64,000 nucleotides of DNA from Streptomyces griseoloalbus. GTDB taxonomy: Bacteria; Actinomycetota; Actinomycetes; Streptomycetales; Streptomycetaceae. Each line of letters begins with the position of its first letter. Position 1 is the stretch's first letter. The stretch covers positions 309,771 to 373,770 of the forward strand of contig BMUD01000005.1 of the NCBI GenBank assembly GCA_014650015.1, given 5' to 3'. Positions 1 to 9,714 of the stretch are shown one piece after another. The notes below the pieces were generated by a model. The model was given only the letters and a program-made list of their open reading frames with translations, did not search any database and had not been told where the DNA came from. The translations under genes were made by a program, and so were the position numbers.

Positions 1-2
1 CC

Positions 3-413
3 CTCGGGCTGGGCGAGCGCAAGGAGTCGGTGCGCCGGGGCCTGGAGGAGGCGCGGCGCCGTGCCGGTCTGTCCCGGGCCGAGACCGATGCCCTCGCCGG
101 ACTCGGGATCGACGTCTCGGAGGTCGTCGCCCGGGTGGAGGAGACCCATGGTGTCGGGGCGATGTCCGGCGACCGCGCGGACAAGGGCTGGTGGGCGGGG
201 CGCAGCAGCTTCAGCAGGGGCGCCAAGGATGTGCTCGAGAGGGCGCTGCGGGTCGCCGTGGCCCGGCGGGACCGGCACATCGGCGACGAGCACATCCTGC
301 TCGCCCTGACCGCCCGCCCCGGCGTCCCCGCCGAGGTCCTCGCCGATCGCGGGGTGACGTACGCGTCCGTGATCCGGGTGCTGTACGGAGGCGGCGAGGC
401 CAAGGCGGGCTGA
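3..413 (+). CDS. Clp N-terminal (ClpR) domain protein, 5' partial
   Basis: The reading frame is open to the left edge of the window, so the start lies upstream and only the C-terminal ~136 residues are seen. The motif RRDRHIGDEHILLAL and the preceding AKDVLERALRVA match the repeat of the Clp N-terminal domain, which in ClpA/ClpC binds adaptors and substrates. No AAA+ module follows, because the frame stops at 411-413, so this is a stand-alone Clp-N protein and not a ClpC ATPase. Family knowledge suggests a protein-interaction role, but the partner is unknown. A GTG at position 30 could in principle be an internal start, but codons before it also read as protein (LGERKESVRR). Confidence 0.8.
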   Translation, partial: LGLGERKESVRRGLEEARRRAGLSRAETDALAGLGIDVSEVVARVEETHGVGAMSGDRADKGWWAGRSSFSRGAKDVLERALRVAVARRDRHIGDEHILLALTARPGVPAEVLADRGVTYASVIRVLYGGGEAKAG

Positions 414-450
414 CACGGCGGGTCGGAGGGGGCGGGGCGGCCCGGGCGGC

Positions 451-1488
451 TCAGGGCTTCGGCGTGCGCAGCATCGCCCCGATCCGTGCCGCCGCCGTGG
501 ACAGATGGCTGCGGGCGTCACGGAGCTGGTCCGCGGTGATGCCCTGGTCACGGGCCGCGTCCCGGATGTCGTCCCGGAAGCGGTCCAGCAGACGGTCCAG
601 GTCGCGGGCCGGGTCACCGGTGGACTCGGAGGCGTCCTCGTGGGCCCAGGCCGGGGTGTACTCGGCGGGGAAGTCCTCGGGGGTCCGGGAGTACGACGGC
701 TGGGAGGCGCGGCCCGAACTCCCCGTGCCGGTCCGGCCGAAGGCGAAGTCCTTGCCGAACCCGCTCATCTCCTTGGCCAGTTCGCCCAGGCCCTCGCGCA
801 GCCCGGTCGGCCAGTCGCCCCGGGCGAAGTGGTCCTGCACCTGCTCCTGGACCTGTCGCATGATGCGCTGCACCTCCTCCTGCGCCCTGTCCTGGGCCTC
901 CTTGGCCTGGCGGCGGGCCCGCTGGGCCTCCTCGCGGGAGCGGCGGCTCTCGTCCTTGGCGCGCCGGGCCTGTTCCTTCCACTCCTGCTTGGCGCGGCGC
1001 ATCTCCTCCTTGGCGGCGCGCCAGGCCTCGCTGTCGCCGAAGACCGAGAAGTCGCCGACGACGCCCTCCTCGCCGCCGTCCGCTCCACCGCTGCGGGACT
1101 GGCGGGCCTTGCCGGCCGCGGCCCGCATCTCACGGCGCAGATCGCCCGCCGCGCCGCTGACGTCGGCCCGGATCTCGGCGGCCAGCTCGGCGACCGACTC
1201 CCGGATCTCCAGCTCCAGGTCGGCCAGCTCGCCGCTGCGGTCGGCGAGTTCGGCGCGGCCGGCGTCCGTGATGGAGTACACCTTGCGGCCGCCCTCGGTG
1301 GTGTGGGTGACCAGGCCCTCCGCCTCCAGCTTGGCCAGTCGCGGATAGACCGTGCCCGCTGAGGGGGCGTACAGCCCCTGGAAGCGCTCCTCCAGGAGGC
1401 GGATCACCTCGTAGCCGTGGCGCGGGGCCTCGTCCAGCAGCTTCAGCAGGTAGAGGCGGAGGCGTCCGTGGGCGAAGACGGGAGGCAT
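451..1488 (-). CDS. PadR family transcriptional regulator with long coiled-coil C-terminus
   Basis: This is a 345-aa protein. Residues ~5-85 form a PadR winged helix (LYLLKLLDEAPRHGYEVIR, GTVYPRLAKLEAEGLV, then GGRKVYSITDAGRAEL). It is followed by ~130 residues rich in Glu/Arg/Lys that read as a coiled coil (KEEMRRAKQEWKEQARRAKD and on) and a disordered tail. The length is about twice a classical PadR. The chosen start is ATG at 1488, with AAGGTG upstream; an ATG 33 nt earlier lies inside the upstream gene. It begins one base after the stop of the DUF4097 gene, so the two form an operon. The pairing of PadR regulators with DUF4097 proteins suggests it controls its own operon, probably through the palindrome near 2420. 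Confidence 0.9.
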   Translation of the reverse strand: MPPVFAHGRLRLYLLKLLDEAPRHGYEVIRLLEERFQGLYAPSAGTVYPRLAKLEAEGLVTHTTEGGRKVYSITDAGRAELADRSGELADLELEIRESVAELAAEIRADVSGAAGDLRREMRAAAGKARQSRSGGADGGEEGVVGDFSVFGDSEAWRAAKEEMRRAKQEWKEQARRAKDESRRSREEAQRARRQAKEAQDRAQEEVQRIMRQVQEQVQDHFARGDWPTGLREGLGELAKEMSGFGKDFAFGRTGTGSSGRASQPSYSRTPEDFPAEYTPAWAHEDASESTGDPARDLDRLLDRFRDDIRDAARDQGITADQLRDARSHLSTAAARIGAMLRTPKP

Positions 1489-1489
1489 G

Positions 1490-2362
1490 TCAGAGCACCT
1501 TCTTGTCGGTCGTACCGGCATTGTCTCCCGAGCCGTCCCGCGGCTCGGGCTCGTCCTCCCTGCCCGGGCGGCGCAGCAGCGCGATGGAGCCGGAGACGGT
1601 GGTGGCCCGCAGCTTGCCGCTGCCCGCGCCGAGGCGGCCGGTGAGTTTGTGGGCGCCCCACTGGCCCTGCACCCGGAGGTCGTCGAAGGCGTTGGAGATG
1701 GCGCCGCTCGCGGTGTTGGCCTCGACCTCGGCGTCCGCCGGATCGGGCAGCCGGATGGCGATCTCGCCCGAGATGCTGGACAGCCGGACGTCGGTGGGGC
1801 CGTCGGGATCGAGGTCCACGATCATGGAGCCGCTGACCGTGTCCGCCCGCACGGAGGAGCCGGAGCCCTCGACGACGGTGAGGTCGCCGGAGACGGAGGC
1901 GAAGCGGAGGTCGCCGGTGACGGACTGGGCCTCCACGTTTCCGGACACCGTGTCCGCGCGGACCGGGCCGGAGAGGGCGACCAGGGCGGTGTCACCCGCG
2001 ACGCCCTTCAGCACCGCGGGGCCCCGGATGCCGGAGACGACGGCGCCGGCACCGACCACGCCCACCTCCACCCGGGTCTGCGCCGGGACGGTCAGGGAGA
2101 CCACCGCGCTGCGGCGCCAGCCCTTGGGGTCCAGCCACTTGAGGAAGCCCTTCCAGGGCAGGTCGTCGTAGGCGACGGTGAGGGTGCCGTCCTTCTGGGT
2201 GATCACCAGGGGTGGCCCTTCCACGTCGGAGACCTCCAGGCGGGCGGAACCCTCGTCGGTCCCCACGACGTTCACCGTTCCGTTGACGATGCGTACGTGG
2301 AGCTCGCTCACGGGCGCGTCGAAGGTGAGCTTCGTGGGCTCGGCGACGGACCACTCGGACAT
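1490..2362 (-). CDS. DUF4097 family beta-strand repeat protein
   Basis: The protein has 290 aa with repeated short beta strands of alternating Val/Thr and a recurrent pattern such as VSGNVEAQSVTGDLRFASVS, VRADTVSGSMIVDL and LSSISGEIAIRLP. This is typical of DUF4097 (putative adhesin/beta-helix). There is no signal peptide or membrane helix, so it is probably cytoplasmic. The ATG start has a perfect AGGAGG nine bases upstream. It is the first gene of a two-gene operon with the PadR regulator. Molecular function is not established for the family; a link to envelope stress is often inferred from its neighbours in other bacteria. Confidence 0.88.
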   Translation of the reverse strand: MSEWSVAEPTKLTFDAPVSELHVRIVNGTVNVVGTDEGSARLEVSDVEGPPLVITQKDGTLTVAYDDLPWKGFLKWLDPKGWRRSAVVSLTVPAQTRVEVGVVGAGAVVSGIRGPAVLKGVAGDTALVALSGPVRADTVSGNVEAQSVTGDLRFASVSGDLTVVEGSGSSVRADTVSGSMIVDLDPDGPTDVRLSSISGEIAIRLPDPADAEVEANTASGAISNAFDDLRVQGQWGAHKLTGRLGAGSGKLRATTVSGSIALLRRPGREDEPEPRDGSGDNAGTTDKKVL

Positions 2363-2396
2363 GGTGACGACCTCCTGGGGGACGAACCCGACGCGC

Positions 2397-2431
2397 CATA
2401 TCGCGTCTTACGTGATTCACGATATATCGCG
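2397..2431 (-). promoter_or_regulatory. Candidate PadR operator / promoter region
   Basis: Thirty to seventy bases upstream of the DUF4097–PadR operon lie overlapping dyads. CGATATATCG (2420-2429) is a perfect 10-bp palindrome, and CGTGA-T-TCACG (2411-2421) is a perfect inverted repeat. A second ATATCGCG half-site sits at 2398-2405. The AT-rich dyads stand out in GC-rich DNA. An autoregulatory PadR operator is inferred and not shown. Confidence 0.5.
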
Positions 2432-2472
2432 GCGAGGGAAAGTCAAGACACTCGTTCTGGTGATCAGTCGTC

Positions 2473-2706
2473 ATGCGGTCCGGCCGAATCGGCCTGGCGT
2501 GTGACCACGCGCCCTGGCCCGTGATCGCGCCGTGGTGGGACGCCGACCGCGCCGGGTTCAGCCTCGCCCCCGGCTTCCGCCGTCCCGTCGGTCATGTGTG
2601 GCCGGCGGGCGAACGGCACCCCGGGGGTGAGGACGAGGCGATGCGCACCTTCGCCACCCGGCTGGGGCTCGGCCCCGTACGGGATGTGCAGACCCTCGAC
2701 CCGTGA
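2473..2706 (+). CDS. Small hypothetical ORF, possibly a gene remnant
   Basis: This 77-aa frame has a strongly GC-rich third codon position, as real Streptomyces genes do, and contains a plausible globular stretch (WPVIAPWWDADRAGFSLAPG). No Shine-Dalgarno sequence precedes the ATG and I recognise no family. Coding-like third-position bias appears to continue downstream but in a different frame (from about 2760, LTRVGVLAPPGLVPGEPADR), so this may be part of a frameshifted, decayed gene. Low confidence as a functional CDS. Confidence 0.3.
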   Translation: MRSGRIGLACDHAPWPVIAPWWDADRAGFSLAPGFRRPVGHVWPAGERHPGGEDEAMRTFATRLGLGPVRDVQTLDP

Positions 2707-3379
2707 CCGAGCCCGACCCCGCCGCCGACGCGCCGGCCCGGCTGAGCGGCGTCCGGGCGGTCCTCTCACCCGCGTGGGCGTCCTCGCGCCCCCGGGCCTC
2801 GTCCCCGGCGAGCCCGCCGACCGTCTCTTCCAGGCCGCCCGCATCCAGCGCGGCGCCCGGTCCGCCGAGGAGCGGGAGGGCGGAGCGCCGTCGGGGGCAC
2901 CACCGCCCGCGGACCGGCCCCCGCCCCGCCGTCGCCGCCCCGCCGTCGCCGCCCCGCCGTCGCCGCCCCGCCATGCCCGCGACCCACACCCCGGCCCTCG
3001 CCCAACTGGCCGTCGGCCTCCCCGTCGGCGGTCGTGGTCGGCACTCGGCGGCATCGCGGCGGTGGCCGGGAGGAAGCGCGCCCCCTCCTGATGGCCGCTG
3101 CCTGCTGCGCCGCTCGGCGCTTCCCGGGCCCCGTGCGGCACGCGCCCGCGGCCGGTGCGTGAGGTTGGGGAGGTAGGGGCGCTGCGGCGGGGGCGCGCTA
3201 CAGAGGGGGCAGGCCGCGTGGCTGTCGCTCCGCACCGGAGGCTCGCTCGCGGCGCGGGCGTGCGACAGAGGCAGTTCCCGCGCGGCTGTCGCCCTCGCCG
3301 CGGGGCCCTCCGCGGTGAGCGCGGGTGTGCCGCCGTGGCAGGGCCGCGCGGCCATCGCCTCACCGGAGGCCGGGGAACC
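2707..3379. other. Gene-poor, GC-rich stretch with low-complexity tract
   Basis: I see no convincing complete gene here. Between ~2760 and ~2900 one forward frame has coding-like composition without a clear start. At ~2920-2972 a CGCCGTCGCCGCCCC-type unit is repeated about three times. The rest has open frames on both strands, as expected at this GC content. Confidence 0.5.
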
Positions 3380-3559
3380 CTACTCGTCGTCCTCGTCGTC
3401 CAGGCGGGCCAGCCACGTCGCCAGGCGTTCCACCGGGACCTCGAAGTCGGGGTTGAGGTCGACGAACGTGCGGAGTTGTTCGGCCAGCCACTCGAAGGTG
3501 ACCTCCTCCTCGCCGCGCCGCTTCTCCAGTTCCTCGATGCCACGGTCCGTGAAGTACAT
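3380..3559 (-). CDS. DUF6104 family protein
   Basis: This 59-aa acidic protein begins MYFTDRGIEELEKRRGEEEV, continues FEWLAEQLRTFVDLNPDFEV and ends in Asp/Glu. It matches the DUF6104 family found across Streptomyces, usually beside the 2-oxoglutarate dehydrogenase gene, as here. The ATG at 3559 is preferred over an upstream ATG because the family begins MYFTDRG. There is no Shine-Dalgarno sequence, but TATCCT lies 7 nt before the ATG, which suits a leaderless transcript. Function unknown. Confidence 0.85.
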   Translation of the reverse strand: MYFTDRGIEELEKRRGEEEVTFEWLAEQLRTFVDLNPDFEVPVERLATWLARLDDEDDE

Positions 3560-3589
3560 GAGGACAAGGATATGTGCGGGAAAACGGAC

Positions 3590-3620
3590 GGGCCGCACCC
3601 CCTGGGAAGGGGTGCGGCCC
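3590..3620 (-). terminator. Intrinsic terminator of kgd
   Basis: A perfect 12-bp stem (GGGCCGCACCCC at 3590-3601 with GGGGTGCGGCCC at 3609-3620) encloses a 7-nt loop. Reading leftward it begins 21 bases after the kgd stop and is followed by a short T run (CGTTTTCCC). It also separates kgd from the leaderless-looking DUF6104 gene. Confidence 0.85.
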
Positions 3621-3640
3621 GCCTGCGCACGGCTTGGAGG

Positions 3641-6600
3641 CTACGCGTCGAAGACCTCGCGCACCAGCTGCTCCTGCTCCGCCTGGTGGCGCTTGGCGGA
3701 GCCGACCGCCGGCGACGAGCCGTGCGGCCGCGAGATGCGGCGCAGACGCTCGTCGTGCGGGATGTCGGCGCCGACCGCCAGGTCCAGGTGGTCGATCAGG
3801 TTGAGCGCGATGAACGGCCAGGCACCCTGGTTCGCCGGCTCCTCCTGGGCCCACAGGTACTTCTCGGCGTTCGGGTACTTCTTGATCTCCGCCTGGAGCT
3901 CGGCACCCGGCAGCGGGTACAGGCGCTCGATGCGGATGATCGCCGTGTCCGTCGCGCCGCGCTTCTGCCGCTCGGCCTCCAGGTCGTAGTAGACCTTGCC
4001 GGCGCAGAAGACGACCTTCTTCACCGCGGCCGGGTCGACCGAGTCGTCACCGATGACCGGGCGGAACTGGCCCGTGGTGAACTCCTCCGCCTTCGACGCC
4101 GCGGCCTTCAGACGCAGCATCGACTTCGGGGTGAAGACGACCAGCGGCTTGTGGTGCGGGTTGTGCACCTGCCACCGCAGGAGGTGGAAGTAGTTCGACG
4201 GCGACGTCGGCATCGCGACCGTCATGTTGTTCTGGGCGCAGAGCTGGAGGAACCGCTCCGGGCGGGCCGAGGAGTGGTCCGGGCCCTGGCCCTCGTAGCC
4301 GTGGGGAAGGAGCAGGACCACACCGGAGGTCTGGGCCCACTTCTGCTCCGCCGACGAGATGAACTCGTCCACGACCGTCTGCGCGCCGTTGACGAAGTCG
4401 CCGAACTGCGCCTCCCACATCACCAGCGCGTCGGGGCGGGCCAGCGAGTAGCCGTACTCGAAGCCCATCGCCGCGTACTCGGACAGCAGGGAGTTGTAGA
4501 CGTTGTACCGCGACTGCTCCTCGGAGAGGTACTGCAGCGGCGTGTACTCCTCGCCCGTGCTGCGGTCGATGATGACCGCGTGGCGCTGGCCGAAGGTGCC
4601 GCGCTGGGAGTCCTGGCCGGCCAGCCGCACCGGCACGCCCTCGAGCAGCAGGGAGCCGACGGCGAGGGTCTCGCCCATGCCCCAGTCGATCGTGCCGTCC
4701 TCGACCATCGCCGCCCGGCGCTGCAGCTGCGGCAGCAGGCGCGGGTGGACGGTGATGTGGTCGGGGATGTTCACCTGGGACTCGGCGATCCGCTTGACGA
4801 CCTCCGTGGTCACCGCGGTGTTCACGGCGACCGGGAACTCGGCCTGCGGGTCCGAGGACTCCACGGAGGCGGGCTGCGAGGTGGCCTCGCGGACCTCGGT
4901 GAAGACCTTCTCCAGCTGGCCCTGGTAGTCCTGCAGCGCCTGCTCGGCCTCTTCCAGGGTGATGTCGCCGCGACCGATGAGGGACTCGGTGTAGAGCTTG
5001 CGCACCGAGCGCTTCTTGTCGATCAGGTCGTACATCAGCGGCTGGGTGAAGGCCGGGTTGTCCGACTCGTTGTGACCGCGGCGGCGGTAGCAGATGAGGT
5101 CGATCACCACGTCCTTGTTGAACGCCTGGCGGAACTCGAAGGCCAGGCGCGCGACGCGCACGACCGCCTCCGGGTCGTCGCCGTTCACGTGGAAGATCGG
5201 GGCCTCGATCATGCGGGCCACGTCCGTCGCGTACATGGAGGAACGCGAGGACTCGGGGGCGGCGGTGAAGCCGACCTGGTTGTTGATCACGACGTGGACC
5301 GTGCCGCCGGTGCGGTAGCCGCGCAGCTGCGACATGTTCAGGGTCTCGGCCACCACACCCTGGCCCGCGAAGGCCGCGTCGCCGTGGATCGCCACCGGCA
5401 GGACGGTGAAGTCCGTGCCGCCCTTGCCGATGATGTCCTGCTTGGCGCGGGCGACGCCCTCCAGGACCGGGTCCACCGCCTCCAGGTGCGAGGGGTTGGC
5501 GACCAGGGAGACCTTGATCTGCTCGCCGTCCAGGCCCGTGAAGGTGCCCTCGGCGCCCAGGTGGTACTTCACGTCGCCGGAGCCGTGCATCGACTTCGGG
5601 TCGAGGTTGCCCTCGAACTCGCGGAAGATCTGCGCGTACGACTTGCCGACGATGTTGGCCAGCACGTTCAGCCGGCCGCGGTGGGCCATGCCGATGACGA
5701 CCTCGTCCAGGCGGGACTCGGCGGCCGAGTCCAGCACCGCGTCGAGCAGCGGGATGACGGACTCGCCGCCCTCCAGGGAGAAACGCTTCTGGCCGACGTA
5801 CTTCGTCTGCAGGAAGGTCTCGAAGGCCTCCGCGGCGTTCAGCCGGCGCAGGATGCGCAGCTGCTCCTCGCGCTCCGGCTTGGTGTGCGAACGCTCGATG
5901 CGGTCCTGGATCCACTTGCGCTGCTTGGGGTCCTGGATGTGCATGAACTCGACGCCGGTGGTGCGGCAGTACGAGTCGCGCAGCACGCCCAGGATGTCGC
6001 GCAGCTTCATCAGGGACTTGCCGGCGAAGCCGCCGACGGCGAACTCGCGCTCCAGGTCCCACAGGGTGAGGCCGTGCTCGACGATGTCCAGGTCGGGGTG
6101 CTTGCGCTGGCGGTACTCCAGCGGGTCGGTGTCGGCCATGACGTGGCCGCGGACCCGGTAGGAGTGGATCAGCTCGAAGACGCGGGCTGCCTTGGTGACG
6201 TCGTCGTCGTGGGAGGCGTCGATGTCCTTGAGCCAGCGGACCGGCTCGTAGGGGATGCGCAGCGCCTCGAAGATCTCGTCGTAGAAGTCGTTCTCGCCGA
6301 GGAGGAGGTTCGCGACCTGGCGCAGGAACTCGCCGGAGGCGGCGCCCTGGATCACCCGGTGGTCGTAGGTCGACGTGAGCGTCATGACCTTCGAGATGCC
6401 GAGCTTGTTCAGGGTGTCCTGGGAGGTGCCCTGGAACTCCGCCGGGTAGTCCATGGCGCCGACGCCCATGATCACCGACTGGCCGGGCATCAGCCGCGGC
6501 ACGGAGTGGACGGTGCCGAGGCCACCGGGGTTGGTCAGGGAGACCGTGACACCGGTGAAGTCGTCCATCGTCAGCTTGTTGTCGCGGGCGCGACGGACGA

Positions 6601-7450
6601 TGTCCTCGTAGGCCTGCCAGAACTCGAAGAAGTTCAGCGTCTCGGCCTTCTTGATGGCCGCGACGACCAGCTGGCGGTCGCCGTTGGGCTTCACCAGGTC
6701 GATGGCGAGGCCGAGGTTGACGTGCTCCGGCTTGACCAGCGTCGGCTTGCCGTCCACCTTCGCGAACGAGTGGTTCATCGACGGCATGGCCTTGATGGCC
6801 TGGACCATGGCGTAGCCGATGAGGTGCGTGAAGGAGATCTTCCCGCCGCGCGCCCGCTTGAGGTGGTTGTTGATGACGATGCGGTTGTCGAACAGCAGCT
6901 TCACCGGGACCGCGCGCACGGACGTGGCCGTGGGCAGTTCCAGGGAGGCGTCCATGTTCTTCGCCACGGCGGCGGACGGACCGCGCAGGGTGACCTGCTC
7001 GGGGCCGGCCTTGGCCTCGCCGGAGGGCGCGGCCTTGGGCTTCGCGGCGGGCGCGGCGGCCGGCTTGGCGGCGGGAGCCGCAGGCGCGGCGGCCTGCGCC
7101 GGAGCGGGAGCCTGTGCCGGAGCGGCCGGCTGCGCGACGGGTGCGGCGGCAGCGGGCCGCGCGGCCGCCGGGGCGGGCGCGGCGGGCTGGGCCGGAGCGG
7201 GCGGCTGAGCGGTGGTCCCCGCGGCCCCCACGGCCGCGTTACCCGCCGGAGCCGAGGTCGCAGGAGCGCCCGGCTTGTAGTCGGCGAAGAAGTCCCACCA
7301 GGCTCGGTCCACCGAGTTCGGGTCCTGGAGGTACTGCTGATAGATCTCGTCGACGAGCCACTCGTTGGCACCGAAGGCCGCAGCGGGGTTCTTGCCCGCT
7401 TGGTCGGTGTCGGTCGAGATGCTCGAGTTACTGGGGGACTGTGGCGACAC
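3641..7450 (-). CDS. kgd: Multifunctional 2-oxoglutarate decarboxylase/dehydrogenase E1-E2 protein
   Basis: This 1269-aa TCA-cycle enzyme combines E2 succinyltransferase and ThDP-dependent E1 activities, as in actinobacterial Kgd/OdhA. The N-terminal helix is [16 protein letters not shown] (residues 29-44). An Ala/Pro-rich linker follows (~61-150). The acyltransferase domain (~150-385) carries the catalytic motif [10 protein letters not shown] with His at ~364. The remainder is the E1 module (for example [16 protein letters not shown] and [12 protein letters not shown]) with its C-terminal domain. The GTG start at 7450 is chosen because homologues begin SPQSPSNSS; an earlier in-frame ATG would add 70 unlike residues. 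Succinyl-CoA is made with lipoamide and E3 partners encoded elsewhere. In mycobacteria and corynebacteria it is inhibited by the FHA protein GarA/OdhI. Confidence 0.97.
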   Translation of the reverse strand: MSPQSPSNSSISTDTDQAGKNPAAAFGANEWLVDEIYQQYLQDPNSVDRAWWDFFADYKPGAPATSAPAGNAAVGAAGTTAQPPAPAQPAAPAPAAARPAAAAPVAQPAAPAQAPAPAQAAAPAAPAAKPAAAPAAKPKAAPSGEAKAGPEQVTLRGPSAAVAKNMDASLELPTATSVRAVPVKLLFDNRIVINNHLKRARGGKISFTHLIGYAMVQAIKAMPSMNHSFAKVDGKPTLVKPEHVNLGLAIDLVKPNGDRQLVVAAIKKAETLNFFEFWQAYEDIVRRARDNKLTMDDFTGVTVSLTNPGGLGTVHSVPRLMPGQSVIMGVGAMDYPAEFQGTSQDTLNKLGISKVMTLTSTYDHRVIQGAASGEFLRQVANLLLGENDFYDEIFEALRIPYEPVRWLKDIDASHDDDVTKAARVFELIHSYRVRGHVMADTDPLEYRQRKHPDLDIVEHGLTLWDLEREFAVGGFAGKSLMKLRDILGVLRDSYCRTTGVEFMHIQDPKQRKWIQDRIERSHTKPEREEQLRILRRLNAAEAFETFLQTKYVGQKRFSLEGGESVIPLLDAVLDSAAESRLDEVVIGMAHRGRLNVLANIVGKSYAQIFREFEGNLDPKSMHGSGDVKYHLGAEGTFTGLDGEQIKVSLVANPSHLEAVDPVLEGVARAKQDIIGKGGTDFTVLPVAIHGDAAFAGQGVVAETLNMSQLRGYRTGGTVHVVINNQVGFTAAPESSRSSMYATDVARMIEAPIFHVNGDDPEAVVRVARLAFEFRQAFNKDVVIDLICYRRRGHNESDNPAFTQPLMYDLIDKKRSVRKLYTESLIGRGDITLEEAEQALQDYQGQLEKVFTEVREATSQPASVESSDPQAEFPVAVNTAVTTEVVKRIAESQVNIPDHITVHPRLLPQLQRRAAMVEDGTIDWGMGETLAVGSLLLEGVPVRLAGQDSQRGTFGQRHAVIIDRSTGEEYTPLQYLSEEQSRYNVYNSLLSEYAAMGFEYGYSLARPDALVMWEAQFGDFVNGAQTVVDEFISSAEQKWAQTSGVVLLLPHGYEGQGPDHSSARPERFLQLCAQNNMTVAMPTSPSNYFHLLRWQVHNPHHKPLVVFTPKSMLRLKAAASKAEEFTTGQFRPVIGDDSVDPAAVKKVVFCAGKVYYDLEAERQKRGATDTAIIRIERLYPLPGAELQAEIKKYPNAEKYLWAQEEPANQGAWPFIALNLIDHLDLAVGADIPHDERLRRISRPHGSSPAVGSAKRHQAEQEQLVREVFDA

Positions 7451-7741
7451 GGCGGCAACCGCCCTCTTCCGCTTCACAAGGTGATGGACAGCGGAAATAA
7501 AGGCTACGCCCCCAAGAGCGAGAAGGTCAGGCCGGGCCCGTTCATCGTCGCGTAAGTCACATCTCAGCGGGTGTTTCGGTGCGGGAAATGGCGGGAAACA
7601 AGCGTGGTTCCGGTTCTTCGAGAGATATGAGGGATCGCTTGGCCGGGCCTCAGCGCGCAACGCGCGCGGGCCTCTGCCTGATCACACGTGTCCGTCAGCG
7701 CGAACCCGGATGGATCGTGCGGCTCCGCTTCGCACCTTACG

Positions 7742-8854
7742 TCAATTCGACGCGGGTGAGGCTCCCGGAAGAGTGATAAGAATCCGGCATCCCCGCTCGG
7801 ATTCGGCCACTCCGATCCGGCCGCCGTGCAGATCGACGGCCCAGCGGGCGATCGCCAGGCCGAGACCGGTGCCGCCGTCGCTGCCCGGACCGTGCGGCCG
7901 GTTGACGTTGCCGCGGTTGAACCGCTCGAAGACGCGGTGCCACTCGGTCCGCGGAATGCCGGGCCCCTCGTCCAGCACCTCCAGCTCCAGTGACTCCGGC
8001 TGGGCGCCGTGCCGCGCCCTGACCGTCACCCGGCCGTGCGGCGGACTGTGCTTGACCGCGTTGTCGATGAGGTTGGCGACGACCTGGTGGATGCGCTCCG
8101 GGTCGGCGTGCGCGACGAGCTCCGGCGGCGAGACGTCGAGGTGCAGATGGACGTCCGTACGGGTGTGGCTGCCCGATCCGGAGGCCATGCCCGCGCGGGC
8201 CGAGGCGACCATGTTGGCCTCCTTCAGCACGCCGGACAGGTACGGCCACACCTCGAACCGGCGCTTCTTCAGCGGGACGACGCCGTTGTCCAGGCGGGAC
8301 AGGTCCAGGAGCGTCTCCACGAGACGTCCCAGGCGCTCGGTCTGCCGCAGGGCCGTGCGCATCGTCTCGGGATCGGCCTGGGTGACGCCGTCGACGATGT
8401 TCTCCAGCACCGCGCGCAGCCCCGCGATGGGGGTGCGCAGCTCGTGCGAGACGTTGGCCACCAGCTCCTTGCGCTGGCCGTCCTGGGCCTCCAGCTCGTC
8501 GGCCATGGCGTTGATCGTCTGGGCCAGGTCGCCCAGCTCGTCGCGGCGGTTCTCCCGCACCCGGCGCGTGTAGTCGCCGTGCGAGATGGACCGGGCCACG
8601 GCGTTCATGTCGTCCAGCGGCGCGGTGAGCGAGTGCGCCACGAACTGCGTGATGAGCAGGGTGGCGATCATCGAGAAGACCGTGATGAAGCGCAGTTCCG
8701 TCTTGGTGTGCACGGCGATCACCGACAGCCCCGTGGTGATCAGGACCGAGACGACGACCAGCGCACCCAGCTTGGTCTTGATCGAGAACGGGCGTACACC
8801 GCCCCAGGGCTGAGGCTCCCCGGGGCCTCTGCGTCCGGCCGGCCCGTCGCTCAT
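7742..8854 (-). CDS. Membrane sensor histidine kinase (HAMP, HisKA, HATPase)
   Basis: The kinase has 370 aa. Two close membrane segments lie at ~28-49 and ~55-75, with almost no extracytoplasmic loop between them, so the signal is probably sensed in or at the membrane. A HAMP domain (LTAPLDDMNAVARSISHGDY) is followed by the H-box VANVSHELRTPIAG, the N-box NLIDNAVKH and the G-boxes DEGPGIP and GGTGLGLAI. Its ATG overlaps the stop of the response-regulator gene (ATGA), so the two are translationally coupled and are cognate partners. The inducing signal is not evident. Confidence 0.95.
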   Translation of the reverse strand: MSDGPAGRRGPGEPQPWGGVRPFSIKTKLGALVVVSVLITTGLSVIAVHTKTELRFITVFSMIATLLITQFVAHSLTAPLDDMNAVARSISHGDYTRRVRENRRDELGDLAQTINAMADELEAQDGQRKELVANVSHELRTPIAGLRAVLENIVDGVTQADPETMRTALRQTERLGRLVETLLDLSRLDNGVVPLKKRRFEVWPYLSGVLKEANMVASARAGMASGSGSHTRTDVHLHLDVSPPELVAHADPERIHQVVANLIDNAVKHSPPHGRVTVRARHGAQPESLELEVLDEGPGIPRTEWHRVFERFNRGNVNRPHGPGSDGGTGLGLAIARWAVDLHGGRIGVAESERGCRILITLPGASPASN

Positions 8855-9591
8855 GGCGTCGGCGTCTCCAGGGCGTAGCCCACGCCGTGCACGGTGCGGA
8901 TGCGCTCGGCGCCGATCTTCCGGCGCAGCGCCTTGATGTGGCTGTCGACGGTCCGGGTGCCGGAGGCGTCCGCCCAGTCCCAGACCTCGGCCAGCAGCTG
9001 CTCACGGGAGAGCACCGCGCGGGGCGTGTTCGCCAGGCACACCAGGAGGTCGAACTCCGTGGGCGTCAGATGGACGTCCTCGCTGCGCACCCGCACCCTG
9101 CGCTGCGCGTGGTCGATCTCCAGTTCGCCGAGGCGGAGGATGCCGCTGCGCGGGGTCGTCGCCGCGAGGGCCGCCCGCTCCATGCGGCGCAGCAGGACAT
9201 GCACGCGTGCCGCCAGTTCCCGCATGGAGAAAGGCTTCGTCATGTAGTCGTCGGCGCCGACGCCGAGGCCGACCAGCATGTCGGTCTCGTCGTCGCGCGC
9301 GGTGAGCATCAGCACCGGCACCGGGCGCTGGGCCTGCACGCGACGGCAGACCTCCAGGCCGTCGAAGCCCGGGAGCATGATGTCGAGGATCAGCAGGTCG
9401 GGCTGCCAGGCCTCCGCCGTGTCCACCGCGGACGGGCCGTCGCCCGCCGTTTGCACCAGAAATCCCTCGGCGCGAAGGCGGGTCGCGATGGCGTCCACGA
9501 TCGTCGCATCGTCCTCGACCACCAGAACCCTGCGCTGCGCGCCGGGGGTGGTCGTCGCCGTGCCGTTGTGGGAGGTGTGTGTCTGCTCCAT
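8851..9591 (-). CDS. OmpR/PhoB-family response regulator
   Basis: The protein has 246 aa. The receiver domain (~20-135) contains the acidic pocket VVEDD, the phospho-acceptor in LLILDIMLPGFDG, the conserved Thr/Ser in LMLTARDD and Lys in MTKPFS. The C-terminal winged helix (~150-243) includes LTPTEFDLLVCLANTPRAVL and RTVDSHIKALRRKIG. The start is ATG 9591 with AGGGG at a good distance; an earlier ATG lacks this signal. It precedes and overlaps its kinase gene. Confidence 0.95.
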   Translation of the reverse strand: MEQTHTSHNGTATTTPGAQRRVLVVEDDATIVDAIATRLRAEGFLVQTAGDGPSAVDTAEAWQPDLLILDIMLPGFDGLEVCRRVQAQRPVPVLMLTARDDETDMLVGLGVGADDYMTKPFSMRELAARVHVLLRRMERAALAATTPRSGILRLGELEIDHAQRRVRVRSEDVHLTPTEFDLLVCLANTPRAVLSREQLLAEVWDWADASGTRTVDSHIKALRRKIGAERIRTVHGVGYALETPTP

Positions 9592-9714
9592 CGCCCGCCC
9601 CTGAAGTGTGCTTTCCGGAATCCGTGGGGTGATCCGTGATCTGCGCATGACTGCGATTGACGCTTGAATGATCCGCGTCAGGGCAGCAGCGTACGGGGAG
9701 TCACCACGCCTTTG

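Noticed and set aside
3155-7555. A very long forward open frame opposite kgd (over 1400 codons)
   Set aside because: It is the antisense shadow of the high-GC kgd gene: Arg/Val/Leu/Gly-rich with no domain, and the minus strand carries the clear enzyme.
7717-7735. Terminator after the two-component operon (GTGCG...CGCAC)
   Set aside because: Only a 5-bp stem with a 9-nt loop and no T run; not distinguishable from background at this GC content.
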